From contig OY829328.1 of NCBI GenBank assembly GCA_963691655.1, positions 34,987,890-35,051,889 on the forward strand: DNA of 64,000 bases, given 5' to 3'. The stretch comes from Toxonevra muliebris (Eukaryota > Arthropoda > Insecta > Diptera > Pallopteridae). Under the pieces are notes generated by a model, which had not been told where the DNA came from, searched no databases, and was given only the letters and a program-made list of their open reading frames with translations. This document shows, piece by piece, positions 12,001 to 27,000 of this stretch (the first letter of the stretch is position 1; each line of letters begins with the position of its first letter). The position numbers and the translations under genes were made by a program.

Positions 12001-15000
12001 TTTTGGTATTTCCTAACCATTATAAATAAGAAATTTTTTTTTTGGTATTCATAACCAATATTAATAAGAATTTTTTTTTTTGTTTATTCATTGTCAGTGT
12101 AATTGCAAAACAAGTTTTTAAGTGCTTATGTACAAAACATTCATAGATAAACAGTCAATATGTGAAATGCAAGCAAAACTAAAATTGTATTTATATGCCT
12201 AATCAAAAAATAAAAAAAATATTTATAATATTGGTTTTTTTAATTGGTTATGAATAACCAAAACAAAATTTTCTTATTTTAATTAGTTATGAATAACCAA
12301 AATAAAAAATTCTTATTTACAATGGTTATGGAAGCTCAAAAAATAAATTAGTGGCATTATAATGATATAGAAGTAATTTTTTTAAAAGTAATTATTTTTG
12401 TCGCAACCAATTTAATCTTAAACAAAAAATAACAATTATTTTGGGTCCCTGCTCTTAGGTATATATACTACTAAGGCAGTTGCAATGTACATGAAGAATA
12501 TGCACAAATTGGGGTTTAAGTAGCTTTAAATAACAAAAAAATGCTTTATTTTAAACTTATTTTTACATATTGTTTATAGAAACTTATTACAGTTGTCTCT
12601 TTTCTTAACATTTAAAGTTCACACTTAATTTTTTTGAGTGAAATTTTACAGGCTTAATCAACGTTTTGTCAAAATGATAATAACAGTGTATATAGAGACA
12701 AGCAGATTAGACGGAATCCGCCACTAGTCTTCATCAGTCATCTTAGAAATATCAAACATAAACGTTAAGGATTTCTTTTGACTTGACTCACAATTGCAAC
12801 TTATTACCTTTCATTTAAATGGTAAAACTTGGCTAAGACAGTCACAAAAAAAAAAGAAAAAAAAGCACTGAAAATCGATAAAAATTTTCAGCTCATTTTC
12901 TTCTCACCGCACTATGGTCCAAAAGCCGATTTTTTGGCATAAAGCATATATGTAGTACTTCTATATTGGCAGCACACACAAGGTACATTCCCCGACATTA
13001 GAATGAGAAAACCAATAAACGAATGTACCCGAAATGACTTTTCTAAAATATAAATCTCAGGAGCGGTGTCAAACATATCAAATAATTTTTTTTCCATTTT
13101 TTAGAGTTATGTTTATGTGAAATTTGTTTTGAATTAGTTTTGTGTAAAACAGAAACAAAGTTAATTAATTTATTTTGCATACGGAAATATGTTCATAAAT
13201 GTGATAAAAAACAATTAAAAAGGCTGCCAAAGAATGCCGAAATGCGACAAAAATAGGCAGCAATTTGTGACTTAAAAGTAAAAGAATATTTTTATTTGCT
13301 CAGCGTTCTTCACATCTGAGGACTATTAACAAATAGAAGAAACCAGAAATTTATGTATGTAAAAATAGTTCAATTCGTTTCGGACCATATTCTTCTATTT
13401 TAATTTCGCCCCTGGAACGATTTGACAATTGTTTGTTTGTATAGTTTACAAATATACCCATATACCAACACAAATAAACAATTTCGATATAGACTGTCTC
13501 TCTTTGATTACGGAATTTAAATTCATTGTGAAGGTAGGTTACTGCCAATATAGAAGTATTACATATATGGCATAAAGTCAAATTTTTAATAATTTTATAT
13601 TTTAAAACTGAATCGATTTTCTGAAACTAGATATTCAAGATAGACAAAAATATATTGGATTGAATTTTATGAACAACACTTTATTTTTGACGCACAATCA
13701 AAGTCAACTGATTGAGTAGCAAGTTGACTTGAGAAAATTTGGGAAATACATTGACTGCCTTTAAGCGTAAAAATTTCTTTAAAATTTAAAATGGAGATAA
13801 AGTTTAAATATGGAAAACATTAGCTAAGATGTGTTAAATAAATGGTTAATGCTACTTTTTTCATAATTGTGTGTTGTTGTTCAATTGTGTTATGTTTTGT
13901 TCACATGTTATTTTATATAAAACCTAACAATTGTGTTTGTGTTGTATGGAATATTACTTTTTTTTGCAAAAAGTTGCAAATGCCAAGTTATTAACAAAAG
14001 TGTTCAGAATAATTCCTTTCTTTATTGAGGTTACTCAATAACGAAATAATTAAATGCAAGCAATAACAATAATTGATTATATGAATTAAGGATAATATAA
14101 CAATGAATAAATATGAAGTATTGAAATATTTCTTATTTGAAAGGTAGCGGGGCTGTGAATTTTGCCCTTAAAATCTGTTGTGAGGTTACATATTTAATTT
14201 CAGATTTATATATGCGAAACTACATATATACATATAACATACATATATACATACATATATCCAAATTAACTACATATGAAGAGTAGGCATGGAGGTTGAC
14301 CGATTTTCTCTGTTTTCAGTATAGTTGAATTTCTCGAGTTAATATATCTACTCACCAAATTTTATCTTTCTATCTATGAAACTTTACAAGATATATGCGT
14401 TGCGAGATTAGCAGTATATGGGAAGTAGGCGTGGCACTTATTCGATTTTGCCCATTTTTGTATTTTTTTATGAATATGGTACCAGAAGTATATATGCAAA
14501 GTTTCAGACAAATATCTCTTTTCTACGACTTTATTCCAAAAAAATGGGTTTTGAACCATAGTGCACTGCTATCTAAAATTTTATAGAAAAGTGCATCTGA
14601 TCCTAAAGTTTAGTTTTATTTGCAAACAAAACACAATTTTCGAAAAAAGTGATCCTTACGATAATTTGTCATTCAAGGCTCGATGTGTGCAGCGAAAATT
14701 TGTTCGATTCTGACCTCTAGTGGACAACACGCCTTTGCGAGTGTGTTTAAAAAATTGTTTTAACTTTTTAATCGTTCACAAAAGTAAGTACTCATACAAA
14801 AGTTTTTTTTTTTTTTGTTAACTTTTGATGTTATGAACTCCTTGCTTAATACTATTTCGAAATGTAAAAAACACTTGTTTCTTTGGTTTTCTCCATAATG
14901 TTATTCATGTTTCAAAATGGCTTCGAAATTCTAATCTGGCACACCTTATGAGCTGTTTTTACGATTTCAAAAATGATAAAGATTACTAGCTCAAATCAAA

Positions 15001-18000
15001 TAATTTTTTTATTACAACTTTTTTCCATATATTTTCTTAATAAATTTCTCAAAGTCATCAATAACATTATGCCTTAAATTTTGAAGTTTTTGCTTAAGAA
15101 CGGAACCGATTCAACGGTTTTGTATTGATGTTGGTCCACTAAATACGTATTTCTGAGAAAAAGTTCTTAAACAGACTCTACCATATGGTATTTTTTTTGT
15201 ATTTTGAGTTTTTTAAATCAAAAGGTGGAGTTAGATTACATCTAATTAGTTTTGAGATACTATTTGTTTTGCACTAACAATACATTTTTGAGTTTATATG
15301 GAAAAAAGTTGAAAAAGTTCGATTGTTAAATTTCGGGGGTTCTTGTACCCTAAACGGGGGATCGGAAGCAGTTCCTGTGTTTGGGCACCTTAGTAATTTG
15401 TTTATGCTGTTCTCTTCCCCTACACATATTGATACTTTTACGTGTGGCTTTGAAAATTTGATGGAATTTAAAAAAATCTCTTTAAAAAAGGAATGAGTAA
15501 GAAAACAAAAATTTCGTAGAAATTTCTTAACTTTTTTTTCTCATATGTATAAACTATATCGTTACTTAAAACAGTATGTTTCTCAAGAACTGCATGTGTT
15601 AGATGAAAACGAACAAACGATTTGGATTCAGCGGGCCCAAACCCATATAAAACCACTAACAGTTTTCATTCTCAAATTACTTATTACACAGTGTAATCAA
15701 TCGTGTGTTAGTTATTTATACATATACTAAAGCAATGTAATAATGTGTCGAATGCGACACAAAAAAGACTTTCCGGTTTTTGAGGAAAATCACTAAGAAG
15801 GAAAAATCGTGTATTTATTTTCATTCTCTATCGATCCATTTCATTTACTCTTGCGCAGATTTCTATTTTTCTTTTTTGACAAAAAACACTTTCAACATAT
15901 ATATTCATTTCTATATTATTCGAAGTACATAATTATCTTCTTACTTTTTCAAGCACCATTTAATAAGATTTATAAGATCCTATAATGTTTTCTTGCAAAC
16001 ATGTGTTATTCGTAAAGTTTTAATTCCAATAAAGAAGAGTTAAAATTAACAATAAATCAACAAAACATCAGTGAAACTGATAAGATTCTGCTACAATTAA
16101 TAAAACAAACTCGCGATCAAGGTTTAAATTAAGAAAACAAGCCATCAATTAATGAAGATCGAATTAGTATTTATCATAAAAACAACAACTGTTTTTAAAG
16201 AATTATTAGAAAATGTATCCAAGTACTTAGGTTATACAAGACATTTAACAAATGACTATTTTAGGAAGGTGTGCAAACAAACTGTAGATGCGTAGCAGAA
16301 AAAAGCTTACAAAAAATTCTTAAAGTATTTGATAAGAAACATTTTTAAACAACACAAAATAATTCATAAAATCCATAATAATGACATCACCGATAAAAAA
16401 TTGATAAATTTGCATTTAGAAAGAAAAAATCGAACATATATAGAAGTATATAAAGCGAGTCTATTGCTTTTCATATTTCACAGAAAAAACGAAATAGGAA
16501 ATAATTAATGATAGATAAAATTGAAAAGAAAAAAAAAAGAAGAAAAATGCTCATAAAATGATAAGTAAATAAAGCGTAACAAAAAAAAAAAAAAAAAATA
16601 TATACATACATATGGTATATATTATTTTATCAACGGGCAGGTCAAAATGAAGTCTAGACATACTATAGAGTATTTTGTAACAGGAATTGGATATTCTTTG
16701 GAAAACTTCGCACTGGCAGCTGAACTTTTTCAACAGATTACAGTGTAACTAATCGTGTAAAAACAACTAAGCCGACCTACTTAACTAATACAAAATATTA
16801 TCAGAGAAAAGTGTTATTTCTTATCTTGAAGCTTGATAAAATATTTACAATAAACTTTTCTAAATATATATTAATGCAACCTTCAAATATGTTGTATGCA
16901 TGTATCTTTAATTGAAAAATAAATCAGTTGACAATGATAATGTGGTAATGAATAGAGATAGATAGATAGTCGATGATCGATATACTTACATGACTTGAGC
17001 GGCTGCGTACAATATCAGGTGTCTGTGGTTCATCGAGCAGCACTGACGGTGAATCAGCAATACCGAGACCGCGTCTATAACGCGTTAACGCCTCCAGCAC
17101 TTCATCAGTGGCACGATCCGATATGGCAGCAGCTAAAGATTGCTCAATTTCACTGAAAGTAATACAAAATAAAAAAATATGAATTTTTATTCTTATAACT
17201 TGAGATTACACACAGAAAATTTTAATAACTTTTTTATATTTGCCGCTCTAGCATGCTTCTCTCTTTCCTCCTCATCATCATAATCATCGTCATCACTTTT
17301 TGGTTTACTTAATAGCTTTTCTGTAGCACTATTGTATTTTAAATTATCTGCTACAGAGATTTCTTGCTCATATTCTATCTCCTCGTCTTCCTCTTCCTCG
17401 TTTTCTAATGTATTTTTCCGAATTTCCGTTTCACCGCGAAAACAACAGCACAATGTTCTTATGACACGCCCCATATTTATAGGCGTAGTATGACTTTAAT
17501 GCTTAAAGATTTCAAGCCAACGACACTTGCATCTAACTTATGAATGAATTGCACTGATGAAGAGGAAATCTTTTTGCTAGCGCTCCGCTAGCCAAGAACA
17601 GCTGTTTTAACTAAACTGCTGTTCTTTCTCCTTTACTGATCTCGAGAAACGTATAAATACAAAAAAAAAATTGTGTGCGTTTATTAAAAACCAGCACAAG
17701 CTTAAATTTGTTCACTGCTTCGGGGTTGTTGGTTGGAATTTGCGCTGTTAGCGTCTATATCGCACAACAACAAAAATATAAATATTAAAAAACGAGTTTC
17801 ATTGTATTCTTTTTTAGTGTTTGTTGTTGCTTTTTGTTTGCTGTTCTTTATTTTTAAATATGAATATTGCAATGTGTGGTTAATTTTTAATCTTATCGGC
17901 GCTCATACACTACCGACACCGTAAAACTTGCGACTATATTTCGTTTAAGCTTTGGATACATGTGCATGTATGTGTCGTGTATATTAAAAAGCTAAAAAAA

Positions 18001-21000
18001 GAAGCAAGTAAAGGGAGGCAGTGCGGTAGTGTTATTGTAATGGAACAGTAGGACTAATAAGCTAAATGTTTAATTTGCAAATTTATAGCTCGAAAATAAT
18101 TTTGAATTACAAATGTTCTCCTTTTCAGGACTGACATTACTATTGACCTTCTGAAAAATGATCCTAATTACTTAGAACTGATTCTTCCTGAATCTCATCT
18201 ACTGTTTAAAAGATTTATGCATTTTTTCCATTAAAGACTGCTGCTCGAAAGCTGGAAATATTTGAAAAATCTACCAATTTATTCAGGCCAATTTATTACA
18301 CATTTATTTGAATTGTGAATTCTTCTTAAAAGTGTCTGCTGCTTCAGGCCTGAGATTTCTTATATTACTCATCTAAAAAACTCACTATTGATGACACCTG
18401 CACTTAGTTTTATACTCTCTTATAAGGTTTAGTTTCATGCAAGAGTTAGATTTTTTAGGCTTGACTTCCTTTTAATAGCATACAAAAACCTTTTTTTTTA
18501 CAATTCAATGTGTAATCTAATTACTCCACTGTAAAATTTTGCACGAATGTGATTTATAAAGATACAAACTGAATCGTGCACATCGTACTTTATATACAAA
18601 CAAATAAAAAACAATAATAATTTTTGCAAGCTTAATGTGTAGTAAAGAGAATTTTAGTTAATGAGGCATCGAGCACAACATTTTAAGTATGTAAGAAAGA
18701 GATAGTTAGATAACAAACTCAAACTCAAGGTTGATTTATATTCTCATTTTTTACACTTACCCCACTTTATTCATTATTTCACTGCCGGCATTATTTAACA
18801 AACAATTCTGTAGAAAATCTTCCGGCACGACTAAACGTTCACTCAACACTTTTCGTAAATCTTGCACTACTATTTGACTACCCAACGTTTTTGGGCATTG
18901 CTCAACTGCAGTGCGTATCATTGTCTCTAATATTTCTTCAAGATAGCTCTGTATGGTGTAACTCAAATCGCTAGCGATGCGTGTTAATTTTATTTCGACT
19001 GGATGTGTTTCACACCGTACCGCTTCCTGCAGTTTCGGCATAAGCTGTTTACAATTTTCAGCGTCGTCAATTAAACGCTGCACCGCAGATACTGAATCAT
19101 TACCTTTGGCTATCGAAATCGTATCCTGTGTTTCAGCGACCAATTTATCAACAAGCTGATGTGTAGAGGAGAGCATGAAACCATGTTGCAAACGAAAACC
19201 TTGACCAGCACCACGTTTGAGACCATTACAATTGCGTAGCAATAATTCTTGCATCTTTCTCATTATGGCGTCCGTTTTTTCAGGATGATTTTTTAAATGC
19301 GGAGCGATATCGAATACCGGAAACGGTATAGTGCGCATGCTATGATTATTCTCTAAGGCGTATACGATGTCAGCGTAACCCTGCAGCGTTATGCTATTTT
19401 TGTCCAAATAAATGGTGCGTAATTTGTTATTAATCTGTAGCGCTTTGGCGAGCAGTCGTGCACCAACATCACCCATGTAATTGCCGCTTATATCTACAGA
19501 AGGGAGAAGAGGAAGGAACATTAGTTTGAAAACATTTTTGTTTTTACAATTAGTTTATATTTACCCAGCTTTTGTAAGCTTTGATTGCTACCCAATGCAT
19601 TTATGAAATCGTGTATATCATTCTTAAGTTTATTCTCAGATAGTACTAGTTCGGCTAAGGGGAAATCATCTTTTTGTATAAGATTCACAAGCGCATCCAT
19701 TACAGTGGGAATGTGTTTCAATTTCATGCCAGTCAAACTGCGGCACATGTAAAGTGTTCGTATTGAAGGATTCTTAGAAATTGCAGTTAAAACTGGAGCT
19801 AATTCGGCATCTAAATCTTGTATGTAAACAATGAAGTCTCATGTAAGTTGTAGCTCAGCTAACAATATATATAATTCAACTTACTATTGTCACTAATATC
19901 TAAACTTTGTAGAACGCGAACACCGTGTATGCATGATTCTAAAACATGTGCACCTTGAGCACCTAATGTATTGCTACTTAAATCTAAATACAGCCCAGCT
20001 GTTGACTCGTTGCATGCCAAGCCGAGCAGTAAATTTCTGAAAATTTTTTTTGAAATCATAAATTTTTAATTAATACTCAAGCATGTGACGCTATGATTAG
20101 TTAGGTACTTACTTGAGCGCCTCCATAGGCAATTTACAACCGGCAATATTTAAATGCTTTAAACTTAATGTACTGGTAAAGAATTGCTTGAACGAAGGTG
20201 GTATCTCTTTGCCTTTTTTTGTGCTAAATGAATTATGTGAAACATTTAAATGTGATAAATGCGTTGCACAACCACGTAAAAGAGCACCAAATAACTAAAA
20301 CGAAATTTAGTAAAATAGGAGTTTTATATAGACTTTAGTTAATAATACAGTTAAAATTTAAACTTTATTTTTATAGTAGAACAATGAATGCGATTAACCA
20401 AGATATACCCAATGACGTACCTGTAGTAAACTTCAAGCACTTTGGGTATATCTGGGTTAATTGGCATTTTTATTCTATTAATTGGGTTAATAAAATTGTT
20501 GTTGTTAATACAAATTTTCGGATCAATGAGAATCCTGGTTTATCAAAAAGCACTTCTTGCTTATTTTGATATTTCAATTCACCATAAATTAGAATCTGAA
20601 TAATTGATTAAAAAATTTTGCTGATTAAAGATTATTATAGTTAATCCATTAATCTGAAATTTGATTTAACAAAATCGATTGATAATTTTTTGATTTTGAT
20701 CAATCAAAGTCATGTTTAATCAAGTTTCTGTTCAATCACCAGTACTTTAGAATCTTGCATAATTCATTAACGAGAATAAAAAGCATATTTATTCTATTCG
20801 ATTAAGTTTTTTGTGATAAAATTTTTTCAAATTAATTAATTGATTAATTAACTAATTCAATTAATCATATTTATATCCAATATTATAAGTATTTTTAGGA
20901 GTTTTTATACATACATTCTCTAAAGTAATATCAGTCGATGAGAGATCCAAATACTCCAAAACATTTGGTTGTGCCAGGAAGTTATGCAAATTCTAGAAAA

Positions 21001-24000
21001 ATCGGCATACAAAGGAATAAATTTACAAATCATATTTAATATAATAATTCATAAAAAATCATGCCTACTTACAGTTATATCATCTTTGAGGCTATTGCCA
21101 CTTAAATCTAAATATGTGAGCGAATTTGAAATACTTTGATTCAACGACAACGAATGCGACATTTGATTGACACCTTTCGATGTAAGACCACAATGGGCGA
21201 GTGCCAATTTACAAAGGCCCTTTGAAACTTTGGCAATGGGACCAGCTAGATGTATGGCGCCTATATTAAATAATAATAAAAGTTAAAAACTTTGTACTTG
21301 TAGGCATGATAACTAATTGTTTTAATATAAATGTAAACAAGATAAAAGAAGCATTTAAACATTTAGAAGATGAAGCCATTGAAAATTGTTTATAAGAATT
21401 TTAGCTAATTAACTATAACGAAAGTAATACAAGTAGCTATTTATATTTTTAAATGATGTGCCAATTTATGTAATGATTTTAATTTTGGGTGATAAATGAG
21501 TTTCGAATTGATAATTTTGAAGAAATTCATTTAATTATTTTTTTTTTTGTATATAAAATTTCTTGAACTTAAATAAAAAACGGAAGAAACATAGCTAAAA
21601 TTATAGCAGGCATAAAAAGGAAGTGAAGCTTAATGTTCAATAAATTAAAAGTCAATTCAACAAATATATGCTAAGCCAGAATTTGGAGAACAAATATATA
21701 ATTCCCCAGAACATGGTTAATTTTCTAAAACTGAATAGCACATATTTGTCGAAACAACAAAAATATTAAAAAACGTTGAAAGAAAACTGAACTAAATGAA
21801 AAGCACATCAATAATCTTTGCCATTAAAATAAAACATAAAACAGATTTTTAATTGTATTTTTTTTTTTTAGTTTTCTAAATTTTTTCTTTCCAACCATTT
21901 ATTTAACGCAAGAAAAATAAAATCAAACCTTGCACAATTTTTCCAAGTAGGGCGCACAATGAGCTTGCTCCTACATTACAGTACAACAAAATGAAAATTG
22001 TTGAAATTTAAATTGGTAAATTGGATTAATTGAATTTAAGGTCATGTGTATTTAGTTGTATATTTACAAAGAAAATAAGTTGGTATATTTTATGCAAATT
22101 GGAATATAAATTTGTATACTTGGGGCCATCTTACTTTACTTTATCTATTGTATAATATATGCCAGTAAGTGTAATTTTACATTTAGTAATTTTAAATGCG
22201 TTTTACCTTTATCCTCAATTATGTTATGACTCAAATCAATCGTACGTATTGCAGGATTGTTATTTGTAATCACAGATACAGCTAATTTATGAAGAAAATC
22301 CGACCTGCAACAGAATAATTAATGATAAAATAAGGGTACAATTTCATTTTCCATATCAATTCATACCTTAAACCTAATGCCTCCAAGTGCAGCTCTTCCA
22401 GCCACATTGAACGCTTGAGCACGTGCAGTATACGTTCCAAAGTCTCATTGGAGAGACGCATATGTGATGCTTTTAAACCGCGAAAAAATGTATTATACTC
22501 CAATGCTGATACAATGGCCATTAAGTCTCTGTAAAACAAAAAATTTCAATAATTAATTAATTAGTTTATAAAAATATTTTCAATAAAATTTTAAAATTGT
22601 TCTGAGATCGCAGGAAAATTTCGGAATATGTGATAATTGCTATTTACTTTGGTTCCAAATGATCGAAATCACGTAAATTCAAAACGCGAGTATCATGCGA
22701 TAAATAAATTGTATCAATATCCCAAGCAACCTCCTCTCTATAAAACGAAAAAATATAAGTTATTAAATTTATGCAAATATGCAAGTGTTTATGCAACAAA
22801 CCTATAGGGCACACCATGAAAATCACACATGCAGGCATATTGTGTGCTAAAACCACCACAAGGTCCAACATTACGTGGGTCTGATGGTCGGAATTCCTCA
22901 GAAAATATTGTCTCACGTTCTGGCGGTTGTATGTCAATCTGAAAGTGAAAAGTGAATGGAAATTTAAGTTTTTTTATTATTTATGCAAAATTATAAAAGC
23001 TGATAATTTTGCCACAGCAGTTTTGCATGTATATCGTTGGAGAGCATTTATGTAACTGTATTGTTTAAATTCCTTTATTCTTCTATTGAGTTGTAAACAA
23101 TTTTTATGCCTCTAATAATTTTTGTATACCAGGAAACCAGAATTACAAGAAAATGTAGATTGGGTGGCATGGATGTAACTAACGATTATTCTTTTCAATA
23201 CAAATTTGTTGTATATTTGAAATTTAAGGAATTCTTTTTGTATGGCGCGAGAACGATCTTGCTTAACCCTTTGACGCCCGAATTTTAATGGGGCTTGATG
23301 GAAACCATTTGTTTTGAAATTACGGTTATTTAGGTCTAACACAATCATTATACCAAATTTCTTGCTTCTACATTGATTTGTTTGCCCTTTATTAAAGGTT
23401 AAAACATAGCTATGAAGCTGTATACAACCACTGGATAACTCTTTTTCTCCAATCTTTTGATTTTCATATTCTCTTATCTTTTATAAACATAACTGATAAA
23501 TAAAATTTCCGCTTTGTAATAACATAACTCATTTTTTTTCAAAAAATAGTGCAAAAGATTTTATTACAAAAATTTGCATTTAGGATTTTTGCTGGACTTC
23601 AAAGAAAAAAACATTAAAAAAAAATTACATAAGCGAAAAATTTAAAATTTTCGGCAATCAGCGAACGTGTAGAATACATAACAGAACTGAATGCATATAT
23701 TATTATTAGTGAAAATTTTTAAACACCTATTTTATGCCACATTTAAGTGAATGTTGCATATACGCAACATTGGGTATGAAAGATTAAGAAGAAAAATCAA
23801 TAATTTGAAGCCACTTCTTGTTAACTTTTTGAGTACAAAATCCATCATTGATATATTTAAAAACTGGCTTTAAAATAATAATATAACATTATAAAGTTAT
23901 TTTTATACTATAAGATAACTGTTCAGGTTTATTACTCATGATTTTGTGCACGATTATGTACACTTGTTTGCACAGTTGGTCACCTCATTTTTTCGAGGTA

Positions 24001-27000
24001 TACCAATTGCTGCAACATCCTTTAAAATACACAACGAATTATTTTTAATTTTTTTGGTTGCTGAAATATAGCATTGGACACATAAAAATCAAGCTTTAAA
24101 AATTTTCAAAATTGAATCACAATTTCTGGTATCTGTGAAAATGGGTAAATGACAAATTAAAAAAATCGTAAAAGAACAATGCAAAATTCTAAATTAGTCT
24201 TAATTAAAATTGGGTGAATGCCCTACTAAGTAAAGTACATAGAAGACAAAAAGTTTTTAGTTTAATGCTTAAAGTTGCAAAAGTTTTTTTGTGTAAAAGC
24301 AAAAGTTTTTGACATTATAAACGATAAGTACTTGTGACTGAAGTTTTAGTATAACTACCACTTTTTTGATGTTTACTTTTTGAGGAAATATCACAAAAGC
24401 TGCAGGGAGAAAAAACTTTATTGTTGCTATTGCTGCTAACAAATTTTAAGTACATATCATATGATTCAAATTATTACAAAGTTTTTAGTGATTGCAAGTG
24501 TAATAATATTAGTTTTGAAGCAATTGATATGGAATATAAAGTTGCCGTCAAATTTGTAGCTAGTAATAAGAAATACGAAAAAAAAAGAAAAGTCATTTAT
24601 CGAGCACCCCTATACTTGAAATATCACATACACTATGTAATACAAATGCCAAGTTGCCTTAAATAGCTGGCGGTCGTGATTATTATCCGATTTGAATTTG
24701 GTTTTATGATTTCGTTTGATTTAACCTTTTCACATGCATTACAAGTGCTACGGCCACTTGGTCGATTTTCTGAACTAAACCTATGCCCGGCTATTTGGTT
24801 AAGATCGCTTCATTTTTGTTCGAATAAACGGACAGAAATACTATATAGTTAAATCGGCTGTGCTAAGCTTGCTTGTCGTATTAATATCTGCCTTGGGGAA
24901 ATTAAAAGGGGAGGTAGTTTTATGTATAACATGTACACAAAGTGTGTAGGTTACATAAGTATAAACATATTTTAAAATGTAAGTCGGTCTAATATTTTAG
25001 GGTGGAAAAAGGTCCTTGGAGGCCACTCCGGTTTTCTAGTTGAATCGAAAGTGTCGCTATCGTGCAAACAAATTTTTCACCTAAAGCCAAAATATCCTAA
25101 AACATTAACAACAACGACTTGGTTTAGGTAAAACAATTCCCGTCGTACGTTTTCGTACGACATAGTACTCCAGGGAGCAATTGGTATCGTTCAAAAATGT
25201 GCGACGTGGCACTCAATATATTAAGCTGTCAACTGTTTCTAACATACTTGAGTTACTGTGATTTCTAAGTAGTACATTGAAAACGCAGGCATACTCTGTC
25301 AAGCAGCATAAGTTAATCATATTTTTAAGTATGGAGTGGTTAACGTTCGTGGTTAAAGCTTGGTTTAGATAATATTAAGATTTCGATTTAGATCAACAAA
25401 AACATCATAACTTATAACATATGACTGAATAAATTCAATTCGTAAATATTTTTCACTTTGATTTGTCTATAAAGGCAAGCTCACATAGAGCTGAATAAAA
25501 TTTTGTAAATCTATGATAATTTTTTGTCATCTATATTTAAATTAGTGGATAGTTTTATGATTTTATGACATGTGTACCATATGTAGTATAGAACAAATAT
25601 GGAATTGTCACAATGTTTGCCTTTTTATGATTGCATATTTATACTTGAATACAAATTGTATACTTTAGAAATTATTGCATAGTTTAAGGCGATTTGTCCA
25701 AATAGTGTTTTATACTTGCGATGCAGAAAGATTGCGCTTTTAGGCATTTTCACAATGGCGTCGACGAATAAACTGGTACATCGTCGCCTGAGAATTGATT
25801 TGGCGTATGTGTGTACAAATTTGTATACCTATACGCCAAATCAATTCTCAGGCGACGACATATATACTTAAGATTGAGTAATAGAGGAGAGTTCCATGTA
25901 CGAGTAACAGCAGCCTCAGAGGGCCTATTGAAATTAATAATGTTGCATTCATATGAATAGTTCATTTATGATATATTTGATTTTGATATGTATACACGAA
26001 ACCATGATATGAATACGCATTGTTGTGCATCTTACTGGCTTTATTTTTCTTGTTTGACACATTGCTTCACATTTTCAAATATGTTCACTAAAATGCTTAT
26101 TAATTATGAATCGACTAGGTTTAAAAGTTGAGCACAACCTACACTTTAACTGCAATTATCGCTAAAACTGAAAACATTGTAAGCATTTCTTGTTGAACCA
26201 TACATGTATAATACAAACAAACTAAATATGTACAACTACTACTTACTATTACTTACTTGAGTACAAACATTAACTCTTATGCTGACTATATTGCAGTGTA
26301 ACACAAGAAGAGTCCTTTTCTTCTTTGAGATATAGCCAATTGCAATTTATATTAAAATGTTGATAGAAATCCCAAAGAGTATATACAACAAATTTCAAGT
26401 ACTTGCTTGTTTTGAAAGTTTTAAAATTCCATTCGGATATATGAAGTAATAAAACATCGGATCCAAATTAGCCATAAAAGTCTGTTGCCATATTAAGTTT
26501 CAGTACCAGTATTTATTACCATAAGAAATGACGAAACGAGACGACCAACTAAATTTAAGCTCGCCAAGTGACCTACTAAAAAAAAAAAAAACATTGCAAA
26601 TGTGAAATATGTCTGGCTAGATACGAGAGTTCACATAAGGGTTAAAACAAACGCAACTCATCTGTTCAGCGTCAAAGCAACAGCGCAGCGCAAAAGCCAC
26701 GTAATTAACTCATTGTCATGCAAAGTGTGAGCGTTTTCTTTTGTTATGCTTTGCTTTTGGAATAGAATATGAAATAGTTCATGTAAAAACGTTTTGTTTA
26801 CAATTTTATGCCTGGCACGCATGTAAACAATTTTCAATTGTTTTGTGTGTAGCATGTATGTATGTACTCGTTAGATATGTTGTCATAATGTTAATAATAA
26901 TAGCAAGTTAATAAAATTATTTTTAGCACCTAAGCAAGAGTGGGCGTCATTAGCTTTAAAAGTGATCAAATTTAAACACAGACATACATACATGCACATA

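Noticed and set aside
24421..24666. 81-codon plus-strand frame in intron 5
   Set aside because: Low-complexity start, no recognisable motif, no neighbouring exon signals. Likely chance.
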